Below the pieces are notes generated by a model. The model ran no database searches. It worked only from the letters and a program-made list of their open reading frames with translations, and was not told where the DNA came from. 64,000 bases of DNA from positions 49,562,533 through 49,626,532 of the forward strand of contig OU015500.1 in NCBI GenBank assembly GCA_907164885.2, given 5' to 3'. The position numbers were made by a program, and so were the translations under genes. Every line of letters begins with the position of its first letter. Position 1 is the first letter of the stretch. This DNA is from Dolomedes plantarius (lineage: Eukaryota > Arthropoda > Arachnida > Araneae > Dolomedidae). Positions 12,818-23,834 of this stretch are shown in pieces.

Positions 12818-14685
12818 TATTAATAGTTAGCACCCAAAGAATACAGCTGGCACTAATATTTAAATTTGTTTACATTAATAACGAACACTCATCAGTACAC
12901 AATACTAACAAATCGTTAAGTACGCAACAATAGTTAATATTTGTTAGTTTTACCTAGTGTTAAGTAATTTGGTGATAACTATATGATTATTAATAATTAT
13001 AATAAATCGCAAGTAATAACTATCATATTATTATGCAGTCAGAAATGTATTGTCTTTTTTATCACTTTCAGGAAAGGTTGACATGATAAAGTTCTTTATA
13101 TATTTGCTTAAGTGCTGCATATTATCAGGTATAAGTAATAATTACTGTTGCGAGAAGAAAATTATCCGATCCGTGACCAATTTTCCATGATGCTGTTACC
13201 GAGCACATTTTTTATAATTGTACGTAATAAGTGTACAACATTTGCCGAGAATTCTTATACGAATGGAATAATTTAAAGGATGGCTGGTTTCTGTAAGGAA
13301 CCTCTCTAGCTTGAAGTGCATGGTTTCGTAAAACCCCGAACACTGAGTGACTAACATGCGTGCTTTATCATCTTGTTCCCATAGAAAACTACCACTTATT
13401 CGGATAAAAAAAAGAAGACAGAGGTCAAGCATATTTAGCTAAGGCCATGCTACAATGACCGGCTGCAGCTAAATAAAGCCTTTGCTGTCAAATGATAAAA
13501 AATTGGCCTTGAGATAAATGAAATGAATGCAAAGTTCATCGAGATGTGGCCTTTAAAGGAAAGCGATTTGTGGGAATGGTTAGGATTGCATATAATTATT
13601 ATAATTAACTGGATTGTGCGACTCGTTTAGGGACACCTTTTCATCAGGGACACCGCGTTAGGATCATTAATGATGCATTGTCCATTACTACAAATATCTC
13701 AATGAACCTAACAATGCATCAGTTGAATAAATACATGCAATATATTTCCCTTCTTATATTAATTTAGAACTCCTAGAACCAACATGATAGCTATTCTTTC
13801 TCGTGAAGCAATTGCTGGCTTTTTAAATAGGAATTCTTAAAAGATTGCACCTATATGCTGAAAATTAAATTAGAAATTAGTGGGTTTTTTTGTTCATTAT
13901 AATTTTAGGTCAATTTAATTATCTTAAAAAATAAGTTTGCTTTCGTGTTTTGAGCAGATATGTTTAGTTAATATAAATGATGTCATTTTATGACTATATC
14001 ATGCTTTTGTTAGTGTATCAGGTTTCATAAAACCCTAAACACTGATTGCCATAAGTACATTATCATCTTGTTCCAATAGACTTCATAAAATATTAGCGAA
14101 AATCCTTTACTGACTGATTTAAACATTTTCCCCCTTTACTATTAAATAAATTTTCCCTACTACCTATAGTGTTTGATTTTGGTTCGTAAAATATAATAGT
14201 TAAACTCCATTTCAAAAAGGTGGGACCATAAAGATATTAACCATTCCGAAATATATATCGTTCCCCACAAAACTTATTTTGAAATCATACCATGTCCAGT
14301 CGAGGATGTAATAAAAAACCACGAGACATTTTTGCATACCCCAAAATTTTTTTGAAGCTACTGAAACCGAAGTTACCATATTTAAAATTTTTGAAGCAAT
14401 ATTTGAATTCCTTAGCCAGTTCCGGATTAATACCATATTTGACTCATTTTATAAAGCACAGTTGTGTAAACACTAGGGATAAGACGGGCCGAGCCAGGAG
14501 CCAAAAGACGTCGGTCCTGGCTCATAGCGGCTCAGTCGCATTCGGGCATCCGTTATATAGAGATAAAACGGCAGGGTAAAGAAAATTAATTTGAAAAAAA
14601 AATTACACTAACTGTCTGTTTCTAAAGGACTAGTGACTGATTTTATACGATTATTTTTCAATCTTACTGTAATAAAGACTCACTT
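12818..14685. other. Unassigned sequence with a duplicated 70-bp block
   Basis: A block at about 13320-13390 (GGTTTCGTAAAACCCCGAAC ... TCATCTTGTTCC) is repeated at about 14018-14085. Otherwise I see no element. A 95-codon frame at 14292-14579 has no recognisable domain. Confidence 0.5.
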
Positions 14686-15050
14686 TTGTTGTTGTTGTTG
14701 TTGTCGGGGCTTATACCCCTTGACCGACAATATATCAAGTCCATAAAGGCCATTGGGCAGAGTGGTGCGGCTCCGGTTTTGAACAGCACCACAAGGGTCG
14801 GAGTCCAACTTGGCTAAAGGACAGGTCTCGTAATTTTGAACCGAGTCAAGTGACGAGACCGGTACACTTGACCCCGCACCTCCAGAGGTAAATTTGAGAA
14901 CTTGAAGGACATTGCAGCCACGATAGATTTTTCGTGCACCAACCGCCATTAGTGTATACGGCAGTCGATTTTGTCAGAGACTGGCATCGAACCAGAGACG
15001 ATCAGATCACTGGTTAGCTGCTTTTGCAAACTGGGCCACCGCACCCACAA
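14686..15050 (-). repeat. tRNA-derived SINE, near full length
   Basis: The minus strand opens with a tRNA-like head (GGTGGCCCAGTTTGC as box A, TGGTTCGATGCC as box B), continues with a body containing a GACTCCGACCC...GTGGTGC segment, and ends in a (CAA)n tail visible on the plus strand as (GTT)n at 14686-14703. Body segments are shared with the copies at 31930-32285 and 37208-37437. SINEs of this type are transcribed by RNA polymerase III and mobilised by LINE machinery. Confidence 0.8.
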
Positions 15051-15159
15051 ACTCACTTTTAAGAGCCTTAAGGGATAACTAAAACAGACATTCCTTTTTT
15101 TAGGCACTTTAAAAGAATACTGAATGATGTTACGTCAAGTTTCTAAATGGTTTAACAAT

Positions 15160-15740
15160 AACGGGGGAGAAAGTTGATTAAAGACTAGTTCCTTCCATTG
15201 CCGGGGAAAGGAAGTAAGTCCGTGTGCTTCCGCTTTGTTTGCCACTCATCAGGATAACCAGGTACGTCCATCCGACTGGAAAGGTTTGAAGCATAATTTA
15301 TCATTCAGTATAACCCTTTTCCACTCTCTGGTGTCCATGAACGACACGATAAACAGCATTTCAGTCTCTTTCTGACATTAGGCCGAGTGAAAGGGAACTT
15401 GCGTGTAACCGATCTGCCTTGGTATCCGATATCACGCAGTTCCCGACGAATTGCTCGGGTAAAGATAACAGCATCTTCGGCTTGGAACACCTGTACCGCA
15501 ATGGGAAAACAATTCTTCTTTTGAGTTCTTACAAAACATCTGTACCCTCGATCGTCTAACCAGTATTCCTCCTAGATCGCGGTTTCATGCCAATAGTACC
15601 GCCTGCCTTTCGTCCCCCAGTAAGAAATGCGACAGTTGATTTCGGCATGCCCAGAAAACCAGCAGTCGCTTGAAGATTGCTTACTTAATTAGCATCCTGT
15701 GACCATACCTCCTTGTAAATTTGGCATTCCAGTAAAATTT
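15160..15740 (-). pseudogene. Tc1-like transposase relic
   Basis: The minus strand reads, with stops and shifts between blocks: STVAFLxGGRKAGGTIGMKP and then RSRRNTG (N-terminal second HTH and GRPR-like hinge, about 15560-15650), AIRRELRDIGYQG (about 15410-15450), and RKRLKCCLSCRSWTPE (about 15318-15370). This order is diagnostic of Tc1-like transposases upstream of the first catalytic Asp. The region after it (15160-15300) is more degraded and no DDE triad survives. Confidence 0.75.
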
Positions 15741-15768
15741 AAAGTTTTGATAAGCGATCATGTTTATA

Positions 15769-16123
15769 CAAGGTTCGGCCATTAATTTCCAGGACTGATC
15801 TAATAACTCCAGAAAATATTACATGAAATACATACCCATTTAATATGTTTCGAAGTAACTCCCACCTGCCGTAATGCACTTCTGTGCTCGTCTTTATAAG
15901 CTTCGTAAAGAACTTTTAAAGTTCTCTTTCGGAATGCTGTTTAATGTGGACTTCACCGTTTTCTTGATGGCTTCGACAGCCTCAAATCTTGTTCCCTTCA
16001 GCAAATCTTTCTGTTTTGGAAACAAGAAAAAGTCTGCCGGTGCTAAGTTCGGAGAGTATGGAGGATGCTGCATCTCCACGACCTCATGCTAGGCCAATTT
16101 GCTGAAGGGAACAAGATTTGAGG
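15769..16123 (-). pseudogene. Mariner transposase C-terminal relic
   Basis: The minus strand encodes HPPYSPNLAPADFFLFPKQK near 16020-16079, which contains the third catalytic Asp (PAD) of a DD34D mariner. It continues through IKKTVKSTLNSIPKENF to RAQKCITAGGSYFE before a stop. The 3' terminal repeat (reversed, ...GGCCGAACCTTG) ends at 15769 beside TA. A 26-bp segment (15980-16005) recurs as a perfect inverted copy at 16098-16123, so the upstream edge is rearranged. Confidence 0.82.
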
Positions 16124-16160
16124 ATGCACTTAACACTATTGTGTGTATATATATATATAT

Positions 16161-16762
16161 TGTCATGTCGGCAGCCCCTTTTCACAAGCTGTGAACTTCA
16201 TTGTCTCCCCCCCCCCCCACATGTGCTCTCCTAAGAACTTTAAAGAACGATAAAGGAAGGACATAATAATGACATTTTTCCGTTCCAGAAAGTCCCATCT
16301 GTTGCAGGTTAACCATGACCCGATGGCGACTGCCAAGTAATTTGGAAACAGAGGAGTGGTGAATGGCCGATGAAAGGTAGGACCCCGCGCCTGGACAAAG
16401 GGACGTTTCTGAGTGTCACCTAAATGAGAAATGACAGTCAGAGGAAGGCACGAGCGGAAGTCGCCTTTGTCTCAAAGACTCTTGCTACGCTGATGACGCG
16501 GTGTGCTATCGTGCTGTGAAGGCTAAGGCCTGATTTTCCTGAGAGATGCAAGGGGTTGCCCTTGCTTGAGACAGAGACCGTGGTGTAATCTGATTTTGGC
16601 TTTGGTTAGCCATTGAAATTAATGATCTTGTATATTATATACTTTCTTGTAAATACTATTCCAGGTTTTAATAAAGCCTTTTGTATATATAGTAAGCAAG
16701 TCTCAGTTTCGTGTTTTTGAATTATTTTCATTAAGTTTTGGTAGCTTTGGGCCACGATACCA
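16161..16762 (+). repeat. Candidate LTR beside a TA array
   Basis: Starts TGTCATGTCGGCAGCCCC directly after a TA tract and may end ...GGGCCACGATACCA. AATAAA at about 16669 lies some 90 bp before that end. A C-run is at about 16206-16218. The 3' boundary is uncertain because the Helitron begins 13 bp further on. Confidence 0.45.
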
Positions 16763-16848
16763 TAATATATACTACTAGCTGAATACCCGTGCTTCGCTAC
16801 AGGGTACATTTTAGGATAATTACAATGAAAAAGTAGTGAAATTGCTTT

Positions 16849-17031
16849 TTAGAGGATTTTATTATAAACAATATATTTTGTTTCTTCATTGGACGGAACT
16901 AATATTACCAGGCTCGTCTGCGAACTTACGCGTGAGCAAGCTACGTAAAACTGGCCGTGCGAGAAACAATTTTCTCGTAAATGTACGCCAGCATATTTTA
17001 AAGTTTGGCCTTGGGACTTATTTATCGTCAT
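16849..17031 (-). pseudogene. Helitron helicase C-terminus
   Basis: The frame reads MTINKSQGQTLKYAGVHLRE and then FSHGQFYVACSRVSS, ending in a stop. MTINKSQGQTL and YVACSRV are the late PIF1/RecD-type superfamily 1B helicase motifs that close Helitron RepHel proteins. The sixty codons up to the stop are undisturbed, but nothing upstream keeps the frame. It lies 70 bp from the element's 3' end, the normal place for the RepHel terminus. Confidence 0.85.
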
Positions 17032-17278
17032 GGTGAAGCATATTTTGTGAGGAAATTATATATAGATTTGATTTAATATCCATAAAACATACTAATTTGA
17101 ACAAAATTTTTAAAAAATTTCCATCTCAATTTGTCTAGTGGTTAAATTTTACCTTTTACTGTATTTTAATATTTTCTTTGTCAATTAATTTCGTTGTTAT
17201 GCACGTGACGCAAAATTAATTTAAAGTATCACAAAAAGAAAAGAAATCTCGTGATCAGCATTTAATAAATTAAATTCA

Positions 17279-18148
17279 AAACTTTCTAAACGATTACTGT
17301 TTTGGAAGCTAATGTTCTGCTAATTTCCAGTAAAAGCTAAAATCATTTGAAAACCACACACCAGTGTTCCTCTCACACGCAACACTATAAACCCCTAAAA
17401 GAATGCTAGAATAAAACGTATAAAAAATATAAATCTATTAATTTAAATAATTAAACACACACAAATGTATAAATTACACAAAAGTTTACTTAAATTCTTT
17501 AATCTGTCTACATCTCCAGTATAGAAATATTTTCGGGGCATTTACAGAACATGGTATATTTCACTTTTGAAAACACGCATTAAATGAGCATAATCTCAAT
17601 GAGAAATTTCTGAAATGAGCATGGCAATGAAGATCGTGTGTTTACAAACAACAGCAGTAACCGAAATGCGTTAAAATATAAATTTTAAGAGTATTATGGT
17701 AGTGAGTTTTGTATATAAATAAAAACTTTCCAAACGATTACTGTTTTGGATGCTAATGTTCTGCTAATTTCCAGTAAAAGATAAAATCATTTGAAAACCA
17801 CACACCAGTGTTCCACTCACACGCCACACTATAAAATTGAATTACAGTACTCTACATTTATATGGGCATTGAAAATTGTGGTTAGTAGAGGGCAATACGG
17901 GACAATCCACGCATTGTCTATAGACACTTACTTTCTTTGGCTATTATTTGATCCGTAATATCTGCCTCATATGCCGTATGTTTCTAAACGCCATTCCCGA
18001 ATGAAGAAATCGTGTAGAGGAGGCTTCTGAAACATGTGGACAGAGACAGTTGTTTTGTGACAACTGACTGAAGTGGTGTTATCTTTGGCTATTATTTGAT
18101 CCGTAATATCTGCCTCATATGCCGTATGTTTCTAAACGCCATTCCCAT
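17279..18148. repeat. Two direct duplications inside the Helitron
   Basis: A segment of about 110 bp at 17279-17394 recurs at 17723-17833, and about 65 bp at 17935-18000 recur at 18083-18148, each nearly identical. They replace the region where the middle of RepHel should lie. Confidence 0.85.
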
Positions 18149-18480
18149 ATGAACCACAGCCTAATTCCTTTAAAATGGAACAAAATGAGCAACTCCAGTT
18201 AACCATGTAATCCACTACTGCTACAGGGGCATCAAAATGTAAGAATACAGAGTTTAAATCAGCCAAAACTGCAATTATGGTGTACATATGACACCTAACT
18301 TCTCCAAAAATCTTTGCCTTTGTGATGAGACTCATAAGTGATTTTTGTTTTTGATGAAACACTCTTGCTAACAAATCATGACGATCCTGTGGTGTTTGTC
18401 CAACTATTCTTTGCTGTTGTTGTCTGATTTCTTCCAGTCTCGCTTCTCTTTCCGGTGTAAAGATTCGGAAAATCATTCGG
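18132..18480 (-). pseudogene. Helitron Rep-domain fragment
   Basis: The frame contains TPQDRHDLLARVFHQKQKSL, then ITKAKIFGEVRCHMYTI. In the Helitron helitron-like N-terminal (Rep) domain this block directly precedes the catalytic HUH and Tyr motifs. Here homology stops after MYTI, before the 'QKRGLPHxH' that would follow, so the catalytic motifs are missing. An upstream piece at about 18820-18875 (IGQATGQEVLKLME, then a GTAAGG donor-like site) suggests the ancestral gene had an intron here. Confidence 0.78.
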
Positions 18481-20367
18481 GAAAAGCTGAAAAGTAAACA
18501 ATACCAAATCAATTTTAAAACTACATACAGTATAAATAACGTAGAAAAAATAACAGTATGAATAACACAGTATGAATAAAAAAGTACAGGCCAATAATAC
18601 AGAAATTTTTTTTAAATCGTAGTAAGCAATGAGAAATATTTTACACACTTCAATAATAGCAAAACAAAACATGATTGTAAAATAGAAAGGAAAGTTAAAA
18701 CAGAAGTAAGAAGTTAAATTCTAAAAATATAAATGAGGTATAAATCAGCTATCGATTCTAATTTATGAATCAGGACATGAAAAAATTACTGCATGTAAAA
18801 AAAATTAACCTTACCTCCATTAATTTCAACACTTCTTGACCTGTGGCTTGTCCAATCATGTGAAATATAATTCTTGACAATAATTCTTGTTAACCTAAAC
18901 TGTTATTTGTGTTTTTTTAATTTAAAAAAGTTATGTTCTCAAAATATGACAATTAAGAAAAAGATATCATCGAGAAAAAATAGATCATGCTACTTAAGAA
19001 AGTCATACCACAAATTTCTATAAAATTAATGTGCAACTATATTTGACGTACAAAATAATGCATATTTAATACATTGTTAACATGTTTTAACATCAAAAAT
19101 TTCCACAATCAAAAGCTAAAATTAGTTTAAAATATTAGCTTTAGGATTTTGTGCAGAATGATAGGTGTTTTAGCTAAATTTCATTAAAAATTACTTCAAA
19201 TTGATCAATTTATAAAAAAGGTGTGCTATTTACAGGTAAGTTTTTGTTTCTTTTCGTGATTTGTAAGTGCTATTTTAGCATAAAAGACCAAAAAACCTTT
19301 ACAAAATTATTTTTTCTCAAAGCTAAACACAAACATAATTAACAGTTGTTTTAAAACACCCCTGGTAAACATTGTTAAGTTTCGAAGTATTAGAATGATA
19401 ATAAAAAATATTCCAGAGTTTCAGACAGAAGCATAAAAAGAAAGAATATGCAAAAAATTAACTAAATTTAAAAAAAATTGACAGAATACAGAAAAAGTGA
19501 ACGCTGGCAAAAGTAAATAAAACGTTTTCTTGTGCGCATGCGCATTTCTTATGAATGATTGATTCCAACTCCTAGAGTACCCCGTTGAAAGAACCACATA
19601 AAATTTGTGTTGGAGTATCGTTCTTTAAAATTCAATTAAAAATCGAAATTTTAAGGTAGAGACTTGAAATGAGGTTTATATGAATGAGAAAGCTTTCATC
19701 TTCCAGATGATGTAAATATTTTCTTTGTAAGATAAAAACACGAAGACCATCGACCGTAGATGCTAAAAAGTGCATAAATTTATCGAAAAAGTGGATTTAA
19801 TATTTTGATGAAAATATTAGTCTGTTTTAAATTATTTTTTAACAAATGAGGTCTTATTTGAAGGAGAAATGTCTGTAGTCTTAGATTGTAAAAAGATCAA
19901 AATTCTACGATCATTTTTTGCCGAGATATCGTAATCTGAAGTTTAAAAAAACATAAAATATCCCACAAAACATAAAATAAAAATTTTTCTAGAATAAAAT
20001 TTAAAATTCGGGCTTCGAGGTGCACTTTCCCATAATCTGCACTATCCGTGTGCCAAATTTCACGGCTGTAAGTTTCACAGATTCGCCTGGGGGCCGACCA
20101 CACACACACACAAGCGCGCAAACATTGGCTTTTATTAATAAGATGTAATGCTTATTACTGTAATGTTAAAGATGGGAATACGCTTCAAAGTTTAATTGTT
20201 TACTTAAAATACCTTTTTAGATGCCACAACAGAAATTACTCGTTTTACCTTCAATGAAACTTTCGAAATGAGTTTTGTTCTGTAAGAAAGGAAAAGCTGG
20301 AGGTATTCCTAATTACAGATGGATTTTAAGAATGTTTGTTAGCCAAAATCAATTTAAAATTGATTAA

Positions 20368-20415
20368 AGTATAAATAACATAGAAAAAATTGACATTTTC
20401 TATGTTATTTATACT
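20368..20415. repeat. Perfect 20-bp inverted repeat with 8-nt loop
   Basis: Arms 20368-20387 and 20396-20415 pair exactly (AGTATAAATAACATAGAAAA and its complement). One arm resembles a stretch inside the neighbouring Helitron (about 18528-18550). It lies 15-35 bp before a Helitron-like hairpin end. Confidence 0.85.
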
Positions 20416-20424
20416 GTGACATAA

Positions 20425-20449
20425 CCCATGACGCGGGCTTCGCCCTTCT
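20425..20449 (+). mobile_element. Orphan Helitron-type 3' end
   Basis: GCGGGCTTCGCCC forms a short hairpin followed by TT and CTAG (20446-20449), resembling a Helitron 3' terminus on the plus strand. No partner 5' end was identified. Confidence 0.5.
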
Positions 20450-20699
20450 AGCCGGTCGGTTTAGGGACCCGCTCCCTTCAGCAATCATTGTCAGACAATG
20501 GAAACACTAAAAAACAACGAATCAAGGTATCTATATTTTCTGGCTACGTATTCCACTTCCTGCTAACAGTAACAGCCAGAAGAAAAATTCTCCCCCCCCC
20601 ATGCAAGAAATTTCGTTCGGTCCAACCCTCCACGAATGGGCGAAATATTCTTTCTTCGAGCCTTCCCCCCCTCCCCCTCGCCTATTTGTGAAAAAAAGG

Positions 20700-21274
20700 T
20701 TCTTCAATCAAACTCCGCGTTTGAAGAACCACGCAGAAAATTTGTGTTGGAGTATCGTTCTTTAAAATTCAATTAAAAATCGAAATTTTAAGATAGAGAC
20801 TTGAAATGAGGTTTATAGGAATGAGAAAGCTTTCATCTTCCAGGTGATGTAAATATTTTCTTTGTAAGATAAAACCACGAAGAGCATCGACCGTAGATGC
20901 ATAAAAGGGCGTTAAAAAAATTTAATAAGTGGTTTTAATATTTTGATGAAAATATTAGTCTGTTTTAAATTATTTTTAAACAAATGAGGTCTTGTTTGAA
21001 GGAGAAATGTCTGTAGTCTTAGATTGTAAAAAGATCAAAATTCTACGATCATTTTTTGCCGAGATATCGTAATCTGAAGTTAAAAAAACATAAAATATCG
21101 CACAAAACATAAAATAAAAAAATTTCTAGAATAAAATTTAAAATTCGGGCTTCGAGGTGCACCTTCCCATAGTCTGCACTACCCGTGTGCCAAATTTGAC
21201 GTCTGTAAGTATCACAGATTCGCCTGGGGGTCGCACACACACACACACACAAACACTCTCTTTTATTAATAAGA
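20700..21274 (-). mobile_element. Second copy of the Helitron 5' end
   Basis: From about 20730 to 21274 this repeats 19590-20143 with few differences, including the CA tract and the terminal TCTTATTAATAAAAG (21274, host A before it). It is the 5' portion only; its 3' end was not found, so it is truncated. Confidence 0.82.
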
Positions 21275-21282
21275 TATATATG

Positions 21283-21302
21283 TGTGTGTGTGTGTGTGTG
21301 TG
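21283..21302. repeat. (GT)n microsatellite
   Basis: About ten GT dinucleotides. Confidence 0.9.
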
Positions 21303-22566
21303 TTCGTTACCGCATTTGTTTAAATTCCTTTTATGGGTTCTTGAATTATTTTTAATAGATTATTTAAGTTAAATAAATGAGTTATATCTAATAATTTTTT
21401 CCCTTCTAATGCGGAGGTACTTTGTCGGGAGACATACGCCTTTTTTTTGTTCACCGCTGGTTTGCTGACTACCTTATTATGGGAACACCATTAAATCTTT
21501 AATAAATACATTCATTTATCATATTTCTCAGAATTTTTTTTCGAGACAAACAAACCGATAACTGCAATATACAGAGGCTGTTCGCACATATTTTAGACGA
21601 TTTTGGTAAGCGGTAATAAAAAATCGTTTGCTGCAAAAGAAATAATTGCAATTGTACTATGCTTTTAAAAGTCAAAATTATCGTCTGTGGCTTGAAAGTT
21701 TTGTTTTTATTCAAAATGGCGTTTTTAACAAAGCAGTGGTTCGAAGGCTACATTTATGCTCTTTCCGAAGAGAAATATGCATACTCCGTTATCCAAAAAC
21801 GATGTGAGAGTCATGGTTTTGTGATATCTAAAGCGTCGATAGGTAATATCGTCAACAAGAAAGGGAAAAAAACGTCAAATTGGAGCCTCAAGTGGGACAA
21901 AAATTCCAAGCAAGTATCCAAGGAAAAAACGGACATCTTCGACTATTGCAAAGGTACGTTGTTTAATGTTAAAAGAAAATCCCCCTAGTCAAAGGTCAGT
22001 TGCAAAATCATTAAAATGCTCGGTGTCCACTGTAAACAAAATGATAAACGTTGATTTAAATCTTAAGAAAGCGAAAAAACTTAATGTGCATCGTCTTCTT
22101 CCAAATCATAACGCTGAACGCAGGACACGCTGCAGAATTCTATACGAGAAACACTTAAAAACACCAAAGAAAAATGGAAAACAATTGTCACAATAGATGA
22201 ATCATGGGTGTATTTAAATGATTGCAACAAAAAAAGAGCCATTTATTATCATAAAAGGGGAGAAAAAAATTTAAGTACATGGTTCAAAGAATCGAAAGAA
22301 AGTTTTTCTAAGGGATTCATGATTGTTGCTGGTTTTTCTTATAATGGCAAGTTAAAAATAAAGAGAGTGGAAAAAAATGTCAAGATTAACTCCAAATACT
22401 ATCAGGAACATATTTTATCGCCAATTTTTCTGAATGAAATACCATCGCTTTACCCACAGTGCCATCAATCTGTGAGACTCCATCGGGACAAAGCTAGCAG
22501 TCACACATCAAAATCCAATGTAAATTTCCTAAAAGAAATGGAACAAAAAACTGGTATCAAGGCCAT

Positions 22567-22703
22567 ACCCTTCACTGATATCCCTACTAAATCTCCCGAT
22601 GTATCACCTATGGATTTTTGTGCTTTCGGACTTTTAAAATCTGCATTATCCAAACGTCGTCCCAAAACCCTTACAGGACTCTGGAAAGCTGTTCAGGAGG
22701 AAT
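22567..22703 (+). repeat. 137-bp direct repeat, left copy
   Basis: Identical to 23520-23656 except for one base (AAAACCC against AATACCC). It is transposase sequence around SPMDFCAFG and is duplicated on the two sides of the BEL fragment. Confidence 0.95.
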
Positions 22704-23184
22704 TCATGAATCGCATTTTTAAATTGCTGCCAAAATTCAATCCAAGAACTTGGATCTCCATTAAATTTTGGAATTATAAGTTTAGGTAAGCTTACAATTT
22801 TCTGTTTAACTCATTATTATGTGTTAATTCTTGGCGAGAATTTGGCGATAAATCGACCGAAACATCTGATACACTTTTTACATGCTCTTTTATTAGCCTA
22901 GTTATTTTACCTTTCCATTTAATTATTTTCTCCGAATATTCTTCGATACCAATTATTTCATTTTCGATTTCATTGGAACCAATTAAATTCTCTATCTGAG
23001 CATCTAGAGCCTTTAACAGATCACACTTTTCTAACAATTGCTCATTTAAATCCTTCAATTCTTCTAGTTTAATATTAGTTTCGAATTTTTCATCATAGAA
23101 ATCAACTTCAATTTTTGAAATCCACTTCGTAGTTAAAGCTCTAACTGTGTTTCTTTTCTTGCGGATTTTATCTAACTCAGCCAT
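22704..23184 (-). pseudogene. BEL/Pao gag N-terminal fragment
   Basis: It starts MAELDKIRKKRNTVRALTTK and runs through a Glu/Lys-rich coiled-coil-like stretch. After a frameshift near 22790 it continues with LPKLIIPKFNGDPSSWIEFW, the conserved gag block of BEL elements (DUF1759). The full element in this window has the same block (LPKLTIGKFFGDPSNWLDFW), but sequence divergence shows a different subfamily. It ends at the truncation point. Confidence 0.85.
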
Positions 23185-23519
23185 AGTAATGCATGCAGAA
23201 TAATAATTTCTCACTCACCTTATTTAAATCTAACTTTCGAATTTACCCGATCGAGGTCCCACGTTGTTGCGCCATATAAAATTATTCTGGTACTCAAATT
23301 CCTTGAGTATTCTTTGATCAGGTCCTGGTCTTTATTCTCGCTGAGAAATCATCAATTCGACACACAAAATGAAGCACATTTTAAACACAAAAAAACAACA
23401 TTTAATAATCTGCGAAGTTTGGATTTCAGACTTCGTCTAAACAGACGCCATTACATTTTTAAGCAAATCCTTTTCTAATCTATCGGGCGACGCAGCGCCC
23501 TCTATAAACAAATCTTTAC
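22704..23519 (-). mobile_element. Truncated BEL/Pao insertion: 5' LTR, PBS and start of gag
   Basis: On the minus strand: an LTR (23520-23275, 246 bp, starting TGTAAAGATTTG), an adjacent TGGCGCAACAACGTGGGACC resembling a primer-binding site, then the 5' part of gag. The element stops abruptly within gag. There is no 3' LTR, and the flanks are the 137-bp duplication rather than the 5-bp duplication normal for BEL integrase. Confidence 0.85.
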
Positions 23520-23656
23520 ACCCTTCACTGATATCCCTACTAAATCTCCCGATGTATCACCTATGGATTTTTGTGCTTTCGGACTTTTAAAATCTGCATT
23601 ATCCAAACGTCGTCCCAATACCCTTACAGGACTCTGGAAAGCTGTTCAGGAGGAAT
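23520..23656 (+). repeat. 137-bp direct repeat, right copy
   Basis: Right copy of the duplicated transposase segment; from it the original transposase continues unbroken to its stop. Confidence 0.95.
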
Positions 23657-23834
23657 GGGATAGAATACCTCTTCTGACACTTCAAAAGGCATTATTATCC
23701 TGGAAATTGCGGTGTCGAAAGATAGTTCAGAATAAGGGATGTCAAATAGAACATTTAAAACACAAGAATTTTATGTAATTTAGTTTTGTGAATACAATAT
23801 ACATCGTCTAAAAAATGTGTGAACAGCCTCTGTA

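Larger units (their letters stand above)
16775..20143 (-). mobile_element. Decayed coding Helitron
   Basis: On the minus strand the element starts TCTTATTAATAAAAGCCAAT (20143) with host A before it, and ends in a stem-loop (TACCC...GGGTA) followed by CTAG (16775-16778) and host T. TC start, 3' hairpin, CTRR end and A|T insertion are Helitron hallmarks. It contains recognisable Rep and helicase fragments. At 3.4 kb against 6 kb or more for autonomous copies, much of the coding region is lost. The 3' third shares sequence with the short Helitrons at 38331, 44697, 47111 and 59668. Confidence 0.85.
21716..23778 (+). pseudogene. Transposase, DD41D type, frameshifted and interrupted
   Basis: The protein starts MAFLTKQWFEGYIYALSEEK with an N-terminal HTH region, followed by a second HTH (NPPSQRSVAKSLKCSVSTVN). 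The catalytic blocks are TIDESWVYLND (first Asp), RLHRDKASSHTS (second Asp) and SPDVSPMDFCAFG (third Asp); 41 residues separate the second and third Asp, hence DD41D. A frameshift lies near 21955-21985 and another in an A-run near 22168. At 22704 the frame is broken by a BEL fragment; the true C-terminus resumes at 23656-23778 (WDRIPLLTLQKALLSWKLRC ... HKNFM). It cannot make active enzyme as it stands. Confidence 0.88.
21572..23832 (+). mobile_element. Mariner-superfamily (DD41D) element with nested BEL fragment
   Basis: Inverted ends CAGAGGCTGTTCGCACATAT and, reversed, CAGAGGCTGTTCACACATTT are flanked by TA at 21570-21571 and 23833-23834. Without the nested insert and duplication the element is about 1.3 kb, normal for this superfamily. 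Confidence 0.92.

Noticed and set aside
18376..18672. 98-codon frame overlapping the Helitron Rep fragment
   Set aside because: Hydrophobic out-of-frame reading of AT-rich intron-like DNA.
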